In this document: one piece after another, positions 19,398 through 28,616 of the stretch | How positions within the stretch are numbered: position 1 is the first letter of the stretch | How the letters are laid out: the number at the start of each line of letters is the position of its first letter | From: Methylotenera sp. | GTDB lineage: Bacteria; Pseudomonadota; Gammaproteobacteria; Burkholderiales; Methylophilaceae | Direction: 5' to 3' | Assembly: GCF_029946165.1 (NCBI RefSeq) | Contig: NZ_JAQSDZ010000005.1 | Span: 186,001-250,000 of the forward strand | DNA length: 64,000 nt | Notes under the pieces: generated by a model | The model's input: the letters and a program-made list of their open reading frames with translations, nothing else | What the model was told of the DNA's origin: nothing | Databases searched by the model: none | Position numbers and translations under genes: made by a program

Positions 19398-19510
19398 TAG
19401 ATGTAAAACTCTTGCAATTAAAAGGAAATCCCACAAGGCTGTCAAGCGTTCGCAGAACGCTGAATGCCATGTCGCGCCAAGGACACGTTCACGCAGAGTA
19501 TCTTGCTGCA

Positions 19511-21688
19511 TCAACCCCCCAAACCAAGTGACGGCTCATTGTGCATTTCGCGCATAGGCATGCCTAGATGGAAGCCCTGAGCGTAGTTGATTCCCATACC
19601 CTTGAGCGCATCGAAAATCTCCTGATTCTCAACGAACTCTGCCACGGTCAGTATTCCGATATCTTGGCATAGTCGTGAAAGGTTCTGTACCAACGCGTAA
19701 TCTACCTTGGAGTTCAGGATGTTGCGAACAAAAGCGCCGTCAATCTTTACGTACTCGAAATGCAATTCGCGCAGATAGTGGAAAGAGTTGTAGCCGCTGC
19801 CGAAATCGTCCAGCGCGAATGCAAAACCCTTCTCACGTAATTTAGTGAGAAACTTGCGCATATTGGTCATATCGCCGATGGCGTCACGCTCAAGGATTTC
19901 AAATACGATGCATTTCGGCGGGATTTGCAGTTGAGTGCATAACTCTTCGGCATAACCGAGGATGCCGCGCCCCTGGATTTCCTGAGCAGAGAGATTGATG
20001 AAGATTTTTGTAGTAATCTGCTCAGACGTCATTTTTTCGCGTTTAGCTTGTAGCGCCTTGCTGATGATGGCTCGATCCAGTTCACGCCCCATACCGTACT
20101 TTTCGATGGTTTCCACAAACACGCCAGCGGAAATAGTTTTGCCACTAGGTTCGATCAAGCGTGCCAAGGTCTCGAAAGCAAAGACTTCACCACTTCGGAC
20201 GTTAAAGATGGGCTGGTAATAGGGGATGATGCGATCCTCGCGCAAAGCATCGCGTAAATCTTCCGCATAGCCGCGTGTAGTGCGGTTAGCTTGCAGTTGC
20301 TTTTCACCCAGTGCGGCGACCGAGGACACTCCATCTTTACCGAGATCCTTGACGTGATACAAAGCCAAATCCGCGCCAGCCAACAGATCGGCTTCACTTT
20401 CTCCATCGTGAGGGAAGGTCGCACAACCAATAGACACCGTCAGATGGAAGTGCCTACCGTCCAGCGCTGGACATATTCTTTCGCGTAGCGCCCTGCCAAT
20501 AGTTGCTGCGGCCGCCTCTGCACCCTCGCGCCCTGTTTCAGTGAGGACGATAGCAAATTCATCGCCACCGATTCGCGTAGCGACATCGCCCTTGCGAGTA
20601 TGTGACCTCATAATTTCACCTACCAAGATCAACACTTCATCACCGGCAGGGTGTCCATAAGAATCATTAACATCCTTGAAATCGTCGAGATCCAACAGCA
20701 GGATGGAAAATTCGTGGTTGTGCCGGGTGGAGCGTCCGACTTCATACTCCAGCATGTTATTGAAGTAGCGTCGGTTATAGAGACCAGTGAGCGGGTCATG
20801 CATGGAGTAGTATTCGAGTTCTTCCATTGTGCGCGATAGCGCCTTACTACTGCCGACCACCATCACCATTACCGAGAGAATGGATCGAACAATGCTTTCT
20901 TCCTGCGGTGTCAATGTCTCCTGTGAAGCATAGGCAACACCGAGTAAACCAGCCAGTTTAGGTGTGTGCTCAGGTACAGCTACCGTAACCAGATGAATAT
21001 CCTCGATATGGTCGCTCATACTGTCTTGCTTAACAACAAACTCCTCTATATCGATCAGGGCGTCAAAGGGAAGTTTGAGGCTAGCAATCATCTGCTTGGC
21101 TAGCGTATCACGCGCAGTTTGCTTAATTGATTCTGTATAGTTGCCTAGGTAGTATAGGTAAAGTGAAAAGTTATGCTCCTCGGCAAAGGCGATATAAAAA
21201 AAGTTGAATGGGAAAATGGCGTGAAATTCGATTAGGATTTCCTGCACGAACACTTTCCACTGCGACACATTCTCATGTGAGAGAATGATCTTCTCAAGCA
21301 CCTGGCTCTGACGCTCGAACAGGTCTTTTTCAATTAATGTATTAGACAGCCCGGCTAGAGTCTCATTAAACTCGCTCAGTAGCGCCTGCACGTAGTCACC
21401 ATTCTTATGCCACTGGCGTTGCCGTTCTGCAAACAGCAACGCCAGCGTTCGATCTAGGCGGCCGCATGTTTCTATGGCTTTTGATAGCACTGACGCAAAT
21501 GCCGGGTCGCTGACTGTCCCCAATGCATCCTTCAGATCTTGAGCAATCTCCACATGTAGCGCGCTAACCAGTTCGGCTAGGTTATTGCCAAAAATCTTGG
21601 TACGCACCTGACTTTCTTTTAGCGCTGCAAGGCGTTCAATGACGCGCAGCCGAACCGATTCCAGTTGACCTGTCTCAACATGGCTCAT
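19511..21688 (-). CDS. GAF-like sensor GGDEF-EAL protein
   Basis: The ATG at 21688 overlaps the stop of the upstream ODP-like gene (ATGA), which fixes the start; the 58 codons before it belong to another frame. About 725 residues: N-terminal helical region (1-150), a GAF-like domain (about 150-290), GGDEF (about 300-465, TRIGGDEFAIVL intact) and EAL (about 475-720). The EAL motif reads ETL (AFETLARLIE), with the remaining residues present (NLSAQE, FEILERD, ALDDFGSG, VKIDGAF, VAEFVEN, AQGFHLG), so phosphodiesterase activity is plausible. No membrane segment. Coupling to an oxygen-binding diiron protein suggests oxygen-tuned c-di-GMP turnover. Confidence 0.9.
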   Translation of the reverse strand: MSHVETGQLESVRLRVIERLAALKESQVRTKIFGNNLAELVSALHVEIAQDLKDALGTVSDPAFASVLSKAIETCGRLDRTLALLFAERQRQWHKNGDYVQALLSEFNETLAGLSNTLIEKDLFERQSQVLEKIILSHENVSQWKVFVQEILIEFHAIFPFNFFYIAFAEEHNFSLYLYYLGNYTESIKQTARDTLAKQMIASLKLPFDALIDIEEFVVKQDSMSDHIEDIHLVTVAVPEHTPKLAGLLGVAYASQETLTPQEESIVRSILSVMVMVVGSSKALSRTMEELEYYSMHDPLTGLYNRRYFNNMLEYEVGRSTRHNHEFSILLLDLDDFKDVNDSYGHPAGDEVLILVGEIMRSHTRKGDVATRIGGDEFAIVLTETGREGAEAAAATIGRALRERICPALDGRHFHLTVSIGCATFPHDGESEADLLAGADLALYHVKDLGKDGVSSVAALGEKQLQANRTTRGYAEDLRDALREDRIIPYYQPIFNVRSGEVFAFETLARLIEPSGKTISAGVFVETIEKYGMGRELDRAIISKALQAKREKMTSEQITTKIFINLSAQEIQGRGILGYAEELCTQLQIPPKCIVFEILERDAIGDMTNMRKFLTKLREKGFAFALDDFGSGYNSFHYLRELHFEYVKIDGAFVRNILNSKVDYALVQNLSRLCQDIGILTVAEFVENQEIFDALKGMGINYAQGFHLGMPMREMHNEPSLGLGG

Positions 21689-22446
21689 ACAAAGCGCCCG
21701 CCTGCCTGCATGATATCGACGCCGCATTGTAGGTCTTTCAGCCAAGCAAGGAAATCTGCCACCGCCTGCCCTCGATACACTGGTCCATGTTGTGGCGCAA
21801 TCATGTCGATTTCGAGATCGGCGATGGTTTCCAACCAGCAGCGGATTGCTTTGTTGGAACACATATAGCGACGGTGGAAGCCTTCAATGTAAGGAATGTG
21901 GCCAGCAAAGTCGTCCACATAGGCATCATCATTGTCCAGCGGCAGCATGGCGGCACCAATATCGCCGGTGAACAGTATTTTTGATACAGGATCATAGATA
22001 TTAATCTGGCCTTCAGAATGCAGGAAATGTGCCGGCACGATTTTGAGTGTAAAGCCGGGCGCTACTTCCAGTGGCATGCCCTCATCTGGCACGCCGATGA
22101 AACGCGACATATCCTTTAGTCCATAATGCGGCAGAAAACGCAGCCAGATCCGGGAAATATAGACTGGACAATTGGTCATTTCGAGCCAAGTGGAAATGCC
22201 GCCAACAATATCAGGATCCTGATGCGACAGAAAAATACCGCTGATCTGCTTGGGTTCGAGATAGCGCAACAACTCTGCCAGTACCCTCGGCATCACACCG
22301 AAGCCACCTGGATCACACAGAACGCCAACACCGTTATGCTGAATAAGATACTGATTGGAGCGGATGCCTTCTTCTTCACCCGGCTCGCTTTCGTTGAGCA
22401 GGATAAACTTATGATCTGCAGAGTCGAACAACTTTACGTTACGCAT
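21685..22446 (-). CDS. Oxygen-binding diiron protein (ODP-like, metallo-beta-lactamase fold)
   Basis: The 253-residue protein has the metallo-beta-lactamase fold seen in flavodiiron proteins and in stand-alone or receptor-fused ODP oxygen sensors. Metal-site residues are visible: SHQDPDIVGG (H-x-D-x-D), PAHFLHSEG (His), LFTGDIG (bridging Asp) and PQHGPVY (His). It lacks the flavodoxin domain of flavodiiron oxidases, which fits a sensor. It is first in the set and overlaps the GGDEF-EAL gene. I infer that it binds O2 or NO and signals to that partner; an enzymatic role cannot be excluded. Confidence 0.82.
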   Translation of the reverse strand: MRNVKLFDSADHKFILLNESEPGEEEGIRSNQYLIQHNGVGVLCDPGGFGVMPRVLAELLRYLEPKQISGIFLSHQDPDIVGGISTWLEMTNCPVYISRIWLRFLPHYGLKDMSRFIGVPDEGMPLEVAPGFTLKIVPAHFLHSEGQINIYDPVSKILFTGDIGAAMLPLDNDDAYVDDFAGHIPYIEGFHRRYMCSNKAIRCWLETIADLEIDMIAPQHGPVYRGQAVADFLAWLKDLQCGVDIMQAGGRFV

Positions 22447-23002
22447 TTAATATCATTCCTAACCTTATCGTTATATTTTTGGTCAATATATAGAACTACC
22501 AGGCATAACAATTTTCATCTCTGGCACAATACACTTAAACACCCATATCTACGGAGTAGAGCACCCATCTTTAAATTTAATATCTAGCATCAATCAGGTA
22601 TGGTGGCTCAGCTTTTAATTCCAACCTGATATCTACTAACGATTTAACTAGTTTTATCACTTCGTTGCTAACAAAAACACAAAGCATATAGGTCTACTAG
22701 CAGATTGAATTAAACTGGAACCATCGATCTTTTTTAGCTTAATTTCCACCAAACGCTGTTGTTACTATTCAATATCCGACTTACTTAACCTGTAACTCAT
22801 TATTAAATTTGGTGACACAGATAACAGATGTAAGAACATGATGAGTAGGATGACAACAGTTAGCCACTGTGACTAGTCGGGAGATGATGATTTGATGTAG
22901 GATTGGGGATTACTATGCTGTAGGATAAATCCTATACAAGCTACTTAACCATATGAATACTATGCTTTTAATTTTAAAGCGGTAAGATTTGGAGGATGTG
23001 AA
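22447..23002. other. Noncoding stretch between signalling operons
   Basis: No gene is supported on either strand. It probably holds the promoter of the ODP-like gene. A short dyad, TAGGATAAATCCTA (22921-22934), lies past the end of the NarL-type regulator gene. No clear terminator is visible. Confidence 0.4.
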
Positions 23003-23632
23003 CTAGATTAAATCATGCTGAAAAGCATAGCGCACCAAGTCGGCCGTGCTTGAAAACTTCATTTTTTCGAATAGTCGTGTTTTGTGGGTGCTTACCGTCT
23101 TATTACTGATAGTCAGTTGGTCAGCAATCTCATTCACACCATTGCCTGATGCGAGTAAGCGAAATATCTCTAACTCACGATGAGAAAGCTGTGCATGAGG
23201 GACTGGTTGTTCTGGCAGCATAGATTCAAAAGCCAATTGTTCAGCCAAATCCGGATCAATAAAACGACCACCGCTAGCCACTTTACGAATGGCAAACCAA
23301 AGATTTTCTGGCTCGCTATCCTTAGTAATATAGCCATTGGCACCTTCCTTTATCGCACGGATGACCACTTGCAACTCGTTGTGCATACTCAGCACGAGAA
23401 TGGGCTGTGTTGGGTGGTGTGCACGAATACATGTGAGTAACTCTATGCCGTTAATGCCAGGCATGGTCAAGTCCATCAGCAGGACATCGAAATTACCCTG
23501 AGCGAGCTTCTCCAGCGCCTCTCCACCATTTATAGCTTCGCCGGCCACCTCTATATCTGAGGTTAATGCAAATAACTGTTTTAACCCTCTGCGCATAATG
23601 GCATGGTCATCTGCAATTAATAGCCTGATCAT
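23003..23632 (-). CDS. NarL/LuxR-family response regulator
   Basis: The 209-residue regulator has a receiver (about 1-118, IADDHAIMRRGL, DVLLMDLTMPGING with the phospho-acceptor Asp, ITKDSE with conserved Lys) and a LuxR-type helix-turn-helix (about 145-205, LSHRELEIFRLLASGNGVNE, NKTVSTHKTRLFEKM). The ATG overlaps the stop of the sensor kinase gene (ATGA), so they form a two-component pair. It should activate or repress transcription on phosphorylation. Targets are unknown. Confidence 0.94.
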   Translation of the reverse strand: MIRLLIADDHAIMRRGLKQLFALTSDIEVAGEAINGGEALEKLAQGNFDVLLMDLTMPGINGIELLTCIRAHHPTQPILVLSMHNELQVVIRAIKEGANGYITKDSEPENLWFAIRKVASGGRFIDPDLAEQLAFESMLPEQPVPHAQLSHRELEIFRLLASGNGVNEIADQLTISNKTVSTHKTRLFEKMKFSSTADLVRYAFQHDLI

Positions 23633-25953
23633 TTTTCGGTCAACCCTTGCTCCATTGGGATAAGTACTGAAACAATCGTTCCATTTCCTAGTGCGCTTAT
23701 GATATAGATATCCCCTCCTAATGCAATAGCGCGCTCGCGCATCCCAAGCAAACCAAAGGATTGTCGAGTTGAACGTAATTCAGGGTCAAAACCTTTACCA
23801 TCATCACTAATCTCAACTAACAGATCAGCCCCACGCAAGCCTATAAAAATTTCAACATGACTCGCTTCTGCATACCTAGCCACGTTAGTTAATGACTCCT
23901 GCACAATGCGAAATATTCCTACAGATCGAGCTTCATCAATATTGAAAGGTTCTTCAGATGTATGCAACGTGCAGGGAGTGCCAGAGTGCTCAGAAAACTC
24001 AACACTTAACCAATCCAATGCAGATTCAATACCCATATCCAGCACTGCAGGTCTTAAGTTTGCCGCAACATCACGTACGCTTTGTAGTGCGCGATCTACT
24101 AATTCAGTCATTCCCAGCACTTTATTCATTAGATCCGGATTATTTAGGCCAAAACGTAATCTCACCATAGAGACATCCAGCCTAAGCGCAGTGAGTGTTT
24201 GTCCTAATTCATCGTGCACTTCACGTGAAATCCGTTTTCTTTCCTGTTCACGCGTGATTTCACTTCCGGCTGCCAGTTCACGCAACAATTGACGTGATTC
24301 TGCTAACGCAATTTCAGCATATTTACTTCGAGAAATGTTTAACATCACACCGTCCCAGACAATCATTCCATCTTCCTGCCGGCGAGGCATGGCGCGCAAA
24401 TTGACCCACTTTTCGCCATGGTTCACAGAGAGAATTCTGCCTTCCCAATCCCACACCTGAATATCCTTGGCTGACTGAATGCGGCTTGCATCGAAACTCG
24501 ACACATCAGCTGAATGTATATGTTTATAAATGATAGCAGCATTAGTCAACAATGCATCTGAAGTCACCCCGAACAACTGTGAGGTACTTTCATTGAGATA
24601 GACAAAAGAAAACTGGTCCGCAATTTTAGACTCAAGCAACTGAAATACCATCCCGGGTAAATGTCTGACAATACGGCTAAAGCGCTCCTGACTTTCATGA
24701 AGCAAGTTTTCTACAGCTTTACGTTCGGTATAGTCTGATTGCGTACACACAAAGTGCGTGACTGTTTCAGCGTCATCCTTAATTGCTGTGATACTCATCA
24801 ATCTCGGATGGATTTCCCCAGTCTTGTGCTTATCCAAGATTTCGCCTTGCCAGTAACCAGTAGATTTAATTGAGCTCCACATTTCTTGGTAGAAGTCGCG
24901 GTCGTGTATACCAGAACTTAATATCTTTGGGTTTTTTCCCAACACATTTTCCAGAGTGTAGCCAGTGATTGCCGTGAAAGCAGGGTTGATGGCAATGATC
25001 TGATTGCTCACATCAGTGACCATTATGCCTTCGCTGCTGTTCTGAATCACCATGTTAGAAAGTCTTAGTTTTTCCTCTGTCTGTTTGCGTTCGGTGATGT
25101 CAGCAAGCAGCGCAACATAGCTCTGCACTTTGCCCTGATCGTTGCGTACTACGCTAATAGTAAGCTGTCCAGCATATCTCTCTCCACTCTTGTGCCGATT
25201 AAACACCTCGCCTGACCAGTAATCGTTTTCAGCAAGCGAACGCCACATCGTGGCATAGAATTCAGAATCGTACCGTCCGGATTGCAGCATACGAGGACTC
25301 TGGCCGACAGCCTCATCACGCTCGTAGCCAGTAATGCGGGTAAAGCTGTCGTTAACCTCAATAATGGTGCCAGCAGCATTGGTGATCATGATGCCCTCAT
25401 GAGAGTGGGTGAATACGCTGGTGGCAAGTTGCAAGTCATCCACATACTTGCGTATATTTTTGTGTGAAAGTCTTAATTCAAGATGTGCCATAACATTGTC
25501 AGCAAGTGCTTTAATTGCGTTTAGCTGCTCTGGTGCTAGTTGTCGCGGCACATAGTCAATAACACACAATGTCCCTAATCGATAGCCCGATGAAGCGACT
25601 AGCGGTACGCCTGCGTAAGAACGAATATCAGGGGCATTAGTCACCAGTGGGTTATCAAAAAAACGTTCATCAAGCAGAGTGTCTGTCACAACCAGTGGAT
25701 CATCCTGCAAAATGGCATGGGTACAAAAAGCAATATCACGACTCGTTTCTTTCGCATCCAAGCCAACACAGGCTTTAAACCATTGCCTTTGCTCATCAAT
25801 CAAGCTAATCGCTGCAATCGGTGCCTGACAAATGTACGCTGCCAACTGAACGATGCTATCAAAAGAAGGTTCGGGGTCTGTATCGAGAATGCCATATTTT
25901 TTAAGTTCAGCTAAGCGATCTAATTCGTTGGCCGGTAGTGGTGCTATTTTCAT
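23629..25953 (-). CDS. GAF-PAS-PAS-PAS sensor histidine kinase (NarX type)
   Basis: The 774-residue soluble kinase begins with a GAF domain (about 20-160, FDSIVQLAAYICQAPIAAIS, CTHAILQ), then two similar PAS-PAC units (about 175-300 and 300-420, each with GYWQGEI/DYWSGEV plus NRHKSGE/DKHKTGE), a third PAS-like unit (about 430-550) and a HisKA_3/HATPase core (REQERKRISREVHDELGQTL with phospho-acceptor His; GKGFD). No membrane segments are evident. It is translationally coupled to its NarL-type regulator. PAS units with this YxGQL style often bind small ligands or heme, but no specific ligand can be read from the sequence. Confidence 0.93.
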   Translation of the reverse strand: MKIAPLPANELDRLAELKKYGILDTDPEPSFDSIVQLAAYICQAPIAAISLIDEQRQWFKACVGLDAKETSRDIAFCTHAILQDDPLVVTDTLLDERFFDNPLVTNAPDIRSYAGVPLVASSGYRLGTLCVIDYVPRQLAPEQLNAIKALADNVMAHLELRLSHKNIRKYVDDLQLATSVFTHSHEGIMITNAAGTIIEVNDSFTRITGYERDEAVGQSPRMLQSGRYDSEFYATMWRSLAENDYWSGEVFNRHKSGERYAGQLTISVVRNDQGKVQSYVALLADITERKQTEEKLRLSNMVIQNSSEGIMVTDVSNQIIAINPAFTAITGYTLENVLGKNPKILSSGIHDRDFYQEMWSSIKSTGYWQGEILDKHKTGEIHPRLMSITAIKDDAETVTHFVCTQSDYTERKAVENLLHESQERFSRIVRHLPGMVFQLLESKIADQFSFVYLNESTSQLFGVTSDALLTNAAIIYKHIHSADVSSFDASRIQSAKDIQVWDWEGRILSVNHGEKWVNLRAMPRRQEDGMIVWDGVMLNISRSKYAEIALAESRQLLRELAAGSEITREQERKRISREVHDELGQTLTALRLDVSMVRLRFGLNNPDLMNKVLGMTELVDRALQSVRDVAANLRPAVLDMGIESALDWLSVEFSEHSGTPCTLHTSEEPFNIDEARSVGIFRIVQESLTNVARYAEASHVEIFIGLRGADLLVEISDDGKGFDPELRSTRQSFGLLGMRERAIALGGDIYIISALGNGTIVSVLIPMEQGLTEK

Positions 25954-26190
25954 CAGAACCCCATATGAATATTAACTTTAAGTGAAGTTCTTACTGGTAA
26001 CGCTTCGCATTTAAATCCACCAAATGTTTTTACAGAAGCGATTGAAAGTTATCTGGTTAAGGTAGAGCAACACATTGGAATGTATAAATTATATACGTGC
26101 AAGCACGCATGTAGAAATATGACAGCAATAAATAACTGCTTTGGCCGATTATGCAGCCTTAATTGCAAGTCTTTGTCCGCTATGGTTAAG
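25954..26190. other. Noncoding stretch upstream of the sensor kinase
   Basis: No gene is supported. It should carry the promoter of the sensor kinase pair, reading leftward, but no clear consensus stands out. Confidence 0.35.
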
Positions 26191-26265
26191 GATTGTCGGA
26201 TGTCAGCCCTCAACCACTGCGCGATCAGAATGCAGCAGACCCGTCCGGGCTGACGTCGGACAATC
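26191..26265. repeat. Long imperfect inverted repeat beside the IS91 unit
   Basis: GATTGTCGGATGTCAGCCC (26191-26209) pairs with GGGCTGACGTCGGACAATC (26247-26265) with two mismatches over 19 bp and a 37-nt loop. It lies downstream of the IS91-type transposase, the side on which the origin end (oriIS) is expected. It could be that end, a terminator or an integron-like site; no integrase gene of the integron type is present. Confidence 0.5.
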
Positions 26266-26301
26266 ACTCCATGGAGGAAACCGCGTGAAGTACTGCCGCA
26301 C

Positions 26302-26538
26302 TCAGATCAGCGAAACGGCTATGGGGATTTGATGGGTGGACTTTGGATCTGCACAGTCAACTGTGTTGATCAACAAGCGTAAAACTTCATTCAAGTCGTC
26401 AATTCCGGAATCGTTTGGCCAAACGTATGCATCGTGTGCGGCTGTAAATGCATAGCTATTGCCCCGCCAGGCAAAGCCGTAGCGTGTCGGCACAGGCCAA
26501 CAGGATTTTGTCTGGCGGTAAAAATAATTCGATTTCAT
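26302..26538 (-). CDS. Small protein coupled to the IS91 transposase, unrecognised
   Basis: A 78-codon frame starts at an ATG overlapping the transposase stop (ATGA) and contains a run of aromatic residues (NYFYRQTKSCWPVPTRYGFAW) then EVLRLLINTVDCADPK. The overlap suggests translation, and it may be a passenger of the IS91-type unit. No family is recognised. Confidence 0.4.
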   Translation of the reverse strand: MKSNYFYRQTKSCWPVPTRYGFAWRGNSYAFTAAHDAYVWPNDSGIDDLNEVLRLLINTVDCADPKSTHQIPIAVSLI

Positions 26539-27731
26539 GGCAGCACTTTCGGATGAGGTGGCCCGCGTATCGGTTGTGTGCGTGCCAGCGTTTCAATGAT
26601 CAACATCGCCGCCCCGCAGTGTGGGCAGATGAAGGTGGGTTGGGCAACGCAGCCTTCTGTATCCGGTCCATTGGCTTCAACATCGGCGACGGGTTGGACG
26701 TGCAGTAACTCGCGTGCCCGCGCAAGGTTATCGCGACGCCCGCCATTGGCGATCAAGCCGTAATGCCGAATGCGATGAAAGCCACTCTGTAGCACATGCA
26801 ACAGGAAGAGACGCATGAACTCGCCTGTGCTGAGCGCCATCGTCTTGTGGCGCGTCGTGCCCTTATTGCGGTAGTCTTTCCATTTGAAGGTCACGCCGCG
26901 CTCGTCTAGGGTAAGGAGTCGGCTGTTGGAGATGGCCACCCGATGGGTATAGCGCGACAGATAAGCCAGTACCGCAGCAGGACCTGCAAAGGGACGTTTG
27001 GCATAAACCACCCATTCGCATTTCCGTAGTGGGGTAAGCCAGTCGGCGAAAGTCGCAGCGTCTTTCAGTGCAACGTACTCACCGAAGAATTGCAACTGGC
27101 CCAGGCGATAAGCCTTATCCAGTTCTTCTGTAAAGCGCCGACGAAACAAACGCGACAGCACGCGCACTGGCAGGAAGAAGCCGGGCTTGCAGGACACCCA
27201 ACGTTCACCGTCAAACGACAGGCCGCCGCCAGGCACAATGCCATGCACATGAGGATGGTGCGTCAGCGCCGAGCCCCAGGTGTGCAGTACCAATGTCGCC
27301 CCGATGCGGGCGCCCAGATGTTTGGGGTCGGCAGCGATGGTACGCAGCGTTTCTGCGGCGACCTCAAACAGCAACCGATAGATTACCGCCTTGTTGTAAA
27401 AGGCAAGCGCGCTGATCGGTTCCGGCAGGGTGAACACCACATGGTAATAGTCCACCGGCAGCAGCTCGGTCTGACGGGCTTCGAGCCAACGCTTGGCTGC
27501 ACTGGCCTGGCACTTCGGGCAATGCCGGTTGCGGCAGGAGTTATAAGAGATCGAGGCATGTTCACAGGCGGTACATTGCAGCACATGCCCACCCAGTGCC
27601 GCACTGCGGCATTGTTCAATGGCCGACATGACCTTCAACTGACCCAGACTCAGGTGACCCTGCTGGCTTTGTCGCCACGCAGGCCCATGCGCGCGGAAGA
27701 TATCCGCGACCTCCAGCGAGGAGCGTTCCAT
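26535..27731 (-). CDS. IS91-family transposase (HUH, Y1)
   Basis: The 398-residue protein has an N-terminal zinc-binding region (CTACEH ... CRNRHCPKCQ), a HUH motif (THHPHVHGIVPGGG) and the catalytic Tyr region (VLAYLSRYTHRVAISNSRL), followed by the C-terminal CPHCGAAM zinc site. These enzymes move by rolling-circle transposition, nicking one strand through a Tyr. Full length, no breaks seen. It runs with the recombinase gene upstream and a small coupled frame downstream. Confidence 0.95.
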   Translation of the reverse strand: MERSSLEVADIFRAHGPAWRQSQQGHLSLGQLKVMSAIEQCRSAALGGHVLQCTACEHASISYNSCRNRHCPKCQASAAKRWLEARQTELLPVDYYHVVFTLPEPISALAFYNKAVIYRLLFEVAAETLRTIAADPKHLGARIGATLVLHTWGSALTHHPHVHGIVPGGGLSFDGERWVSCKPGFFLPVRVLSRLFRRRFTEELDKAYRLGQLQFFGEYVALKDAATFADWLTPLRKCEWVVYAKRPFAGPAAVLAYLSRYTHRVAISNSRLLTLDERGVTFKWKDYRNKGTTRHKTMALSTGEFMRLFLLHVLQSGFHRIRHYGLIANGGRRDNLARARELLHVQPVADVEANGPDTEGCVAQPTFICPHCGAAMLIIETLARTQPIRGPPHPKVLP

Positions 27732-27740
27732 GACTGCACG

Positions 27741-28616
27741 CTACTTGGGCTGCAGGACTTCCAGCGGACTGATCACCTCGCGCAGCAGGTCAGTGGCAAC
27801 CTGGGCATAGCGCGCAGTGGTGTCCAGCTTCCGATGACCCAGCAGTACCTGGATCACGCGGATGTCCACCTTCTGCTCCAATAGGTGGGTCGCGAAACTA
27901 TGGCGCAGCGTGTGCATCGAAACGTGCTTGTCGATGTGCGCCTCATCCGCTGCGGCATGGATGGCACGGTTGAGCTGGCGAGTACTGAGCGGATCGATCG
28001 GATTCAGTCCGGGAAACAGCCAGCCACCTTCCAGCATCTTGCCCTGTGCTCGTGCTTCACGCCACCAGACACGCAGTTGTTCAAGCAGGACTGGAGAGAG
28101 CATGGCGTACCGATCCTTGCTGCCTTTGCCCTGCTCAATGCGCAACGCCATGCGCTGGCTGTCGATATCACTCACCTTGAGTGCGCATATTTCGCTCACG
28201 CGCAGTCCCGCGCCGTAGGCGACGAACAACGCCGTCTTGTGTTTCAGATTCCCAGATGCAGCAAGCAGACGCGCCACCTCGTCGCGACTCAACACTACCG
28301 GCAGTTTGTAAGGCACGCGTACCGAGTGCATTTTACGCATCAATTCGGGGTGATCCAGCGTGTGCTCGAAGAAGAACTGCAAGCCGCTGAGCGCGTTATT
28401 GATTGAGACTGCCGAGGTGCCGTGATCAACCATATACAATTGATAAGCGCGTAAATCTTCGGCGCTGGCGGTGTCGGGTGAATGCTTGAGATAGGAAGCG
28501 AATTGACGGACTGAGCGAATATAACTTGCTTGTGTCTTGGGTGAAAGTTTACGCATCCGCATGTCGTCGAGCATGCGTTGGCGCAACGGACTGATGGCTT
28601 GAGTTGATGAGTTCAT
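27741..28616 (-). CDS. XerC/D-like tyrosine recombinase of the IS91 unit
   Basis: From the ATG at 28616 (preceded by GGGGAGC) the protein is 291 residues. It has a SAM-like N-terminal domain (about 10-95, RKLSPKTQASYIRSVRQFA) and a catalytic domain with AYGAGLRVSEICAL (Arg), K in QGKGSKDR, HTLRHSFATHLLE (His, Arg), LLGHRKLDTTARYAQV (His, Tyr nucleophile). All six catalytic positions look intact. Recombinases of this type accompany certain IS91-family transposases; their role in movement is not settled. Confidence 0.93.
   Translation of the reverse strand: MNSSTQAISPLRQRMLDDMRMRKLSPKTQASYIRSVRQFASYLKHSPDTASAEDLRAYQLYMVDHGTSAVSINNALSGLQFFFEHTLDHPELMRKMHSVRVPYKLPVVLSRDEVARLLAASGNLKHKTALFVAYGAGLRVSEICALKVSDIDSQRMALRIEQGKGSKDRYAMLSPVLLEQLRVWWREARAQGKMLEGGWLFPGLNPIDPLSTRQLNRAIHAAADEAHIDKHVSMHTLRHSFATHLLEQKVDIRVIQVLLGHRKLDTTARYAQVATDLLREVISPLEVLQPK

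Larger units (their letters stand above)
26302..28616 (-). mobile_element. IS91-type unit with tyrosine recombinase
   Basis: It groups a tyrosine recombinase gene and an IS91 HUH transposase 9 bp apart on the minus strand, plus a coupled small frame. Some IS91-family elements carry exactly this recombinase-transposase pair. Precise ends are not resolved; rolling-circle elements leave no target duplication. Confidence 0.7.

Noticed and set aside
26191-26265. Integron attC site
   Set aside because: It lacks the R'' and R' core spacing and there is no integron-type integrase; the neighbouring recombinase belongs to the IS91-linked group.
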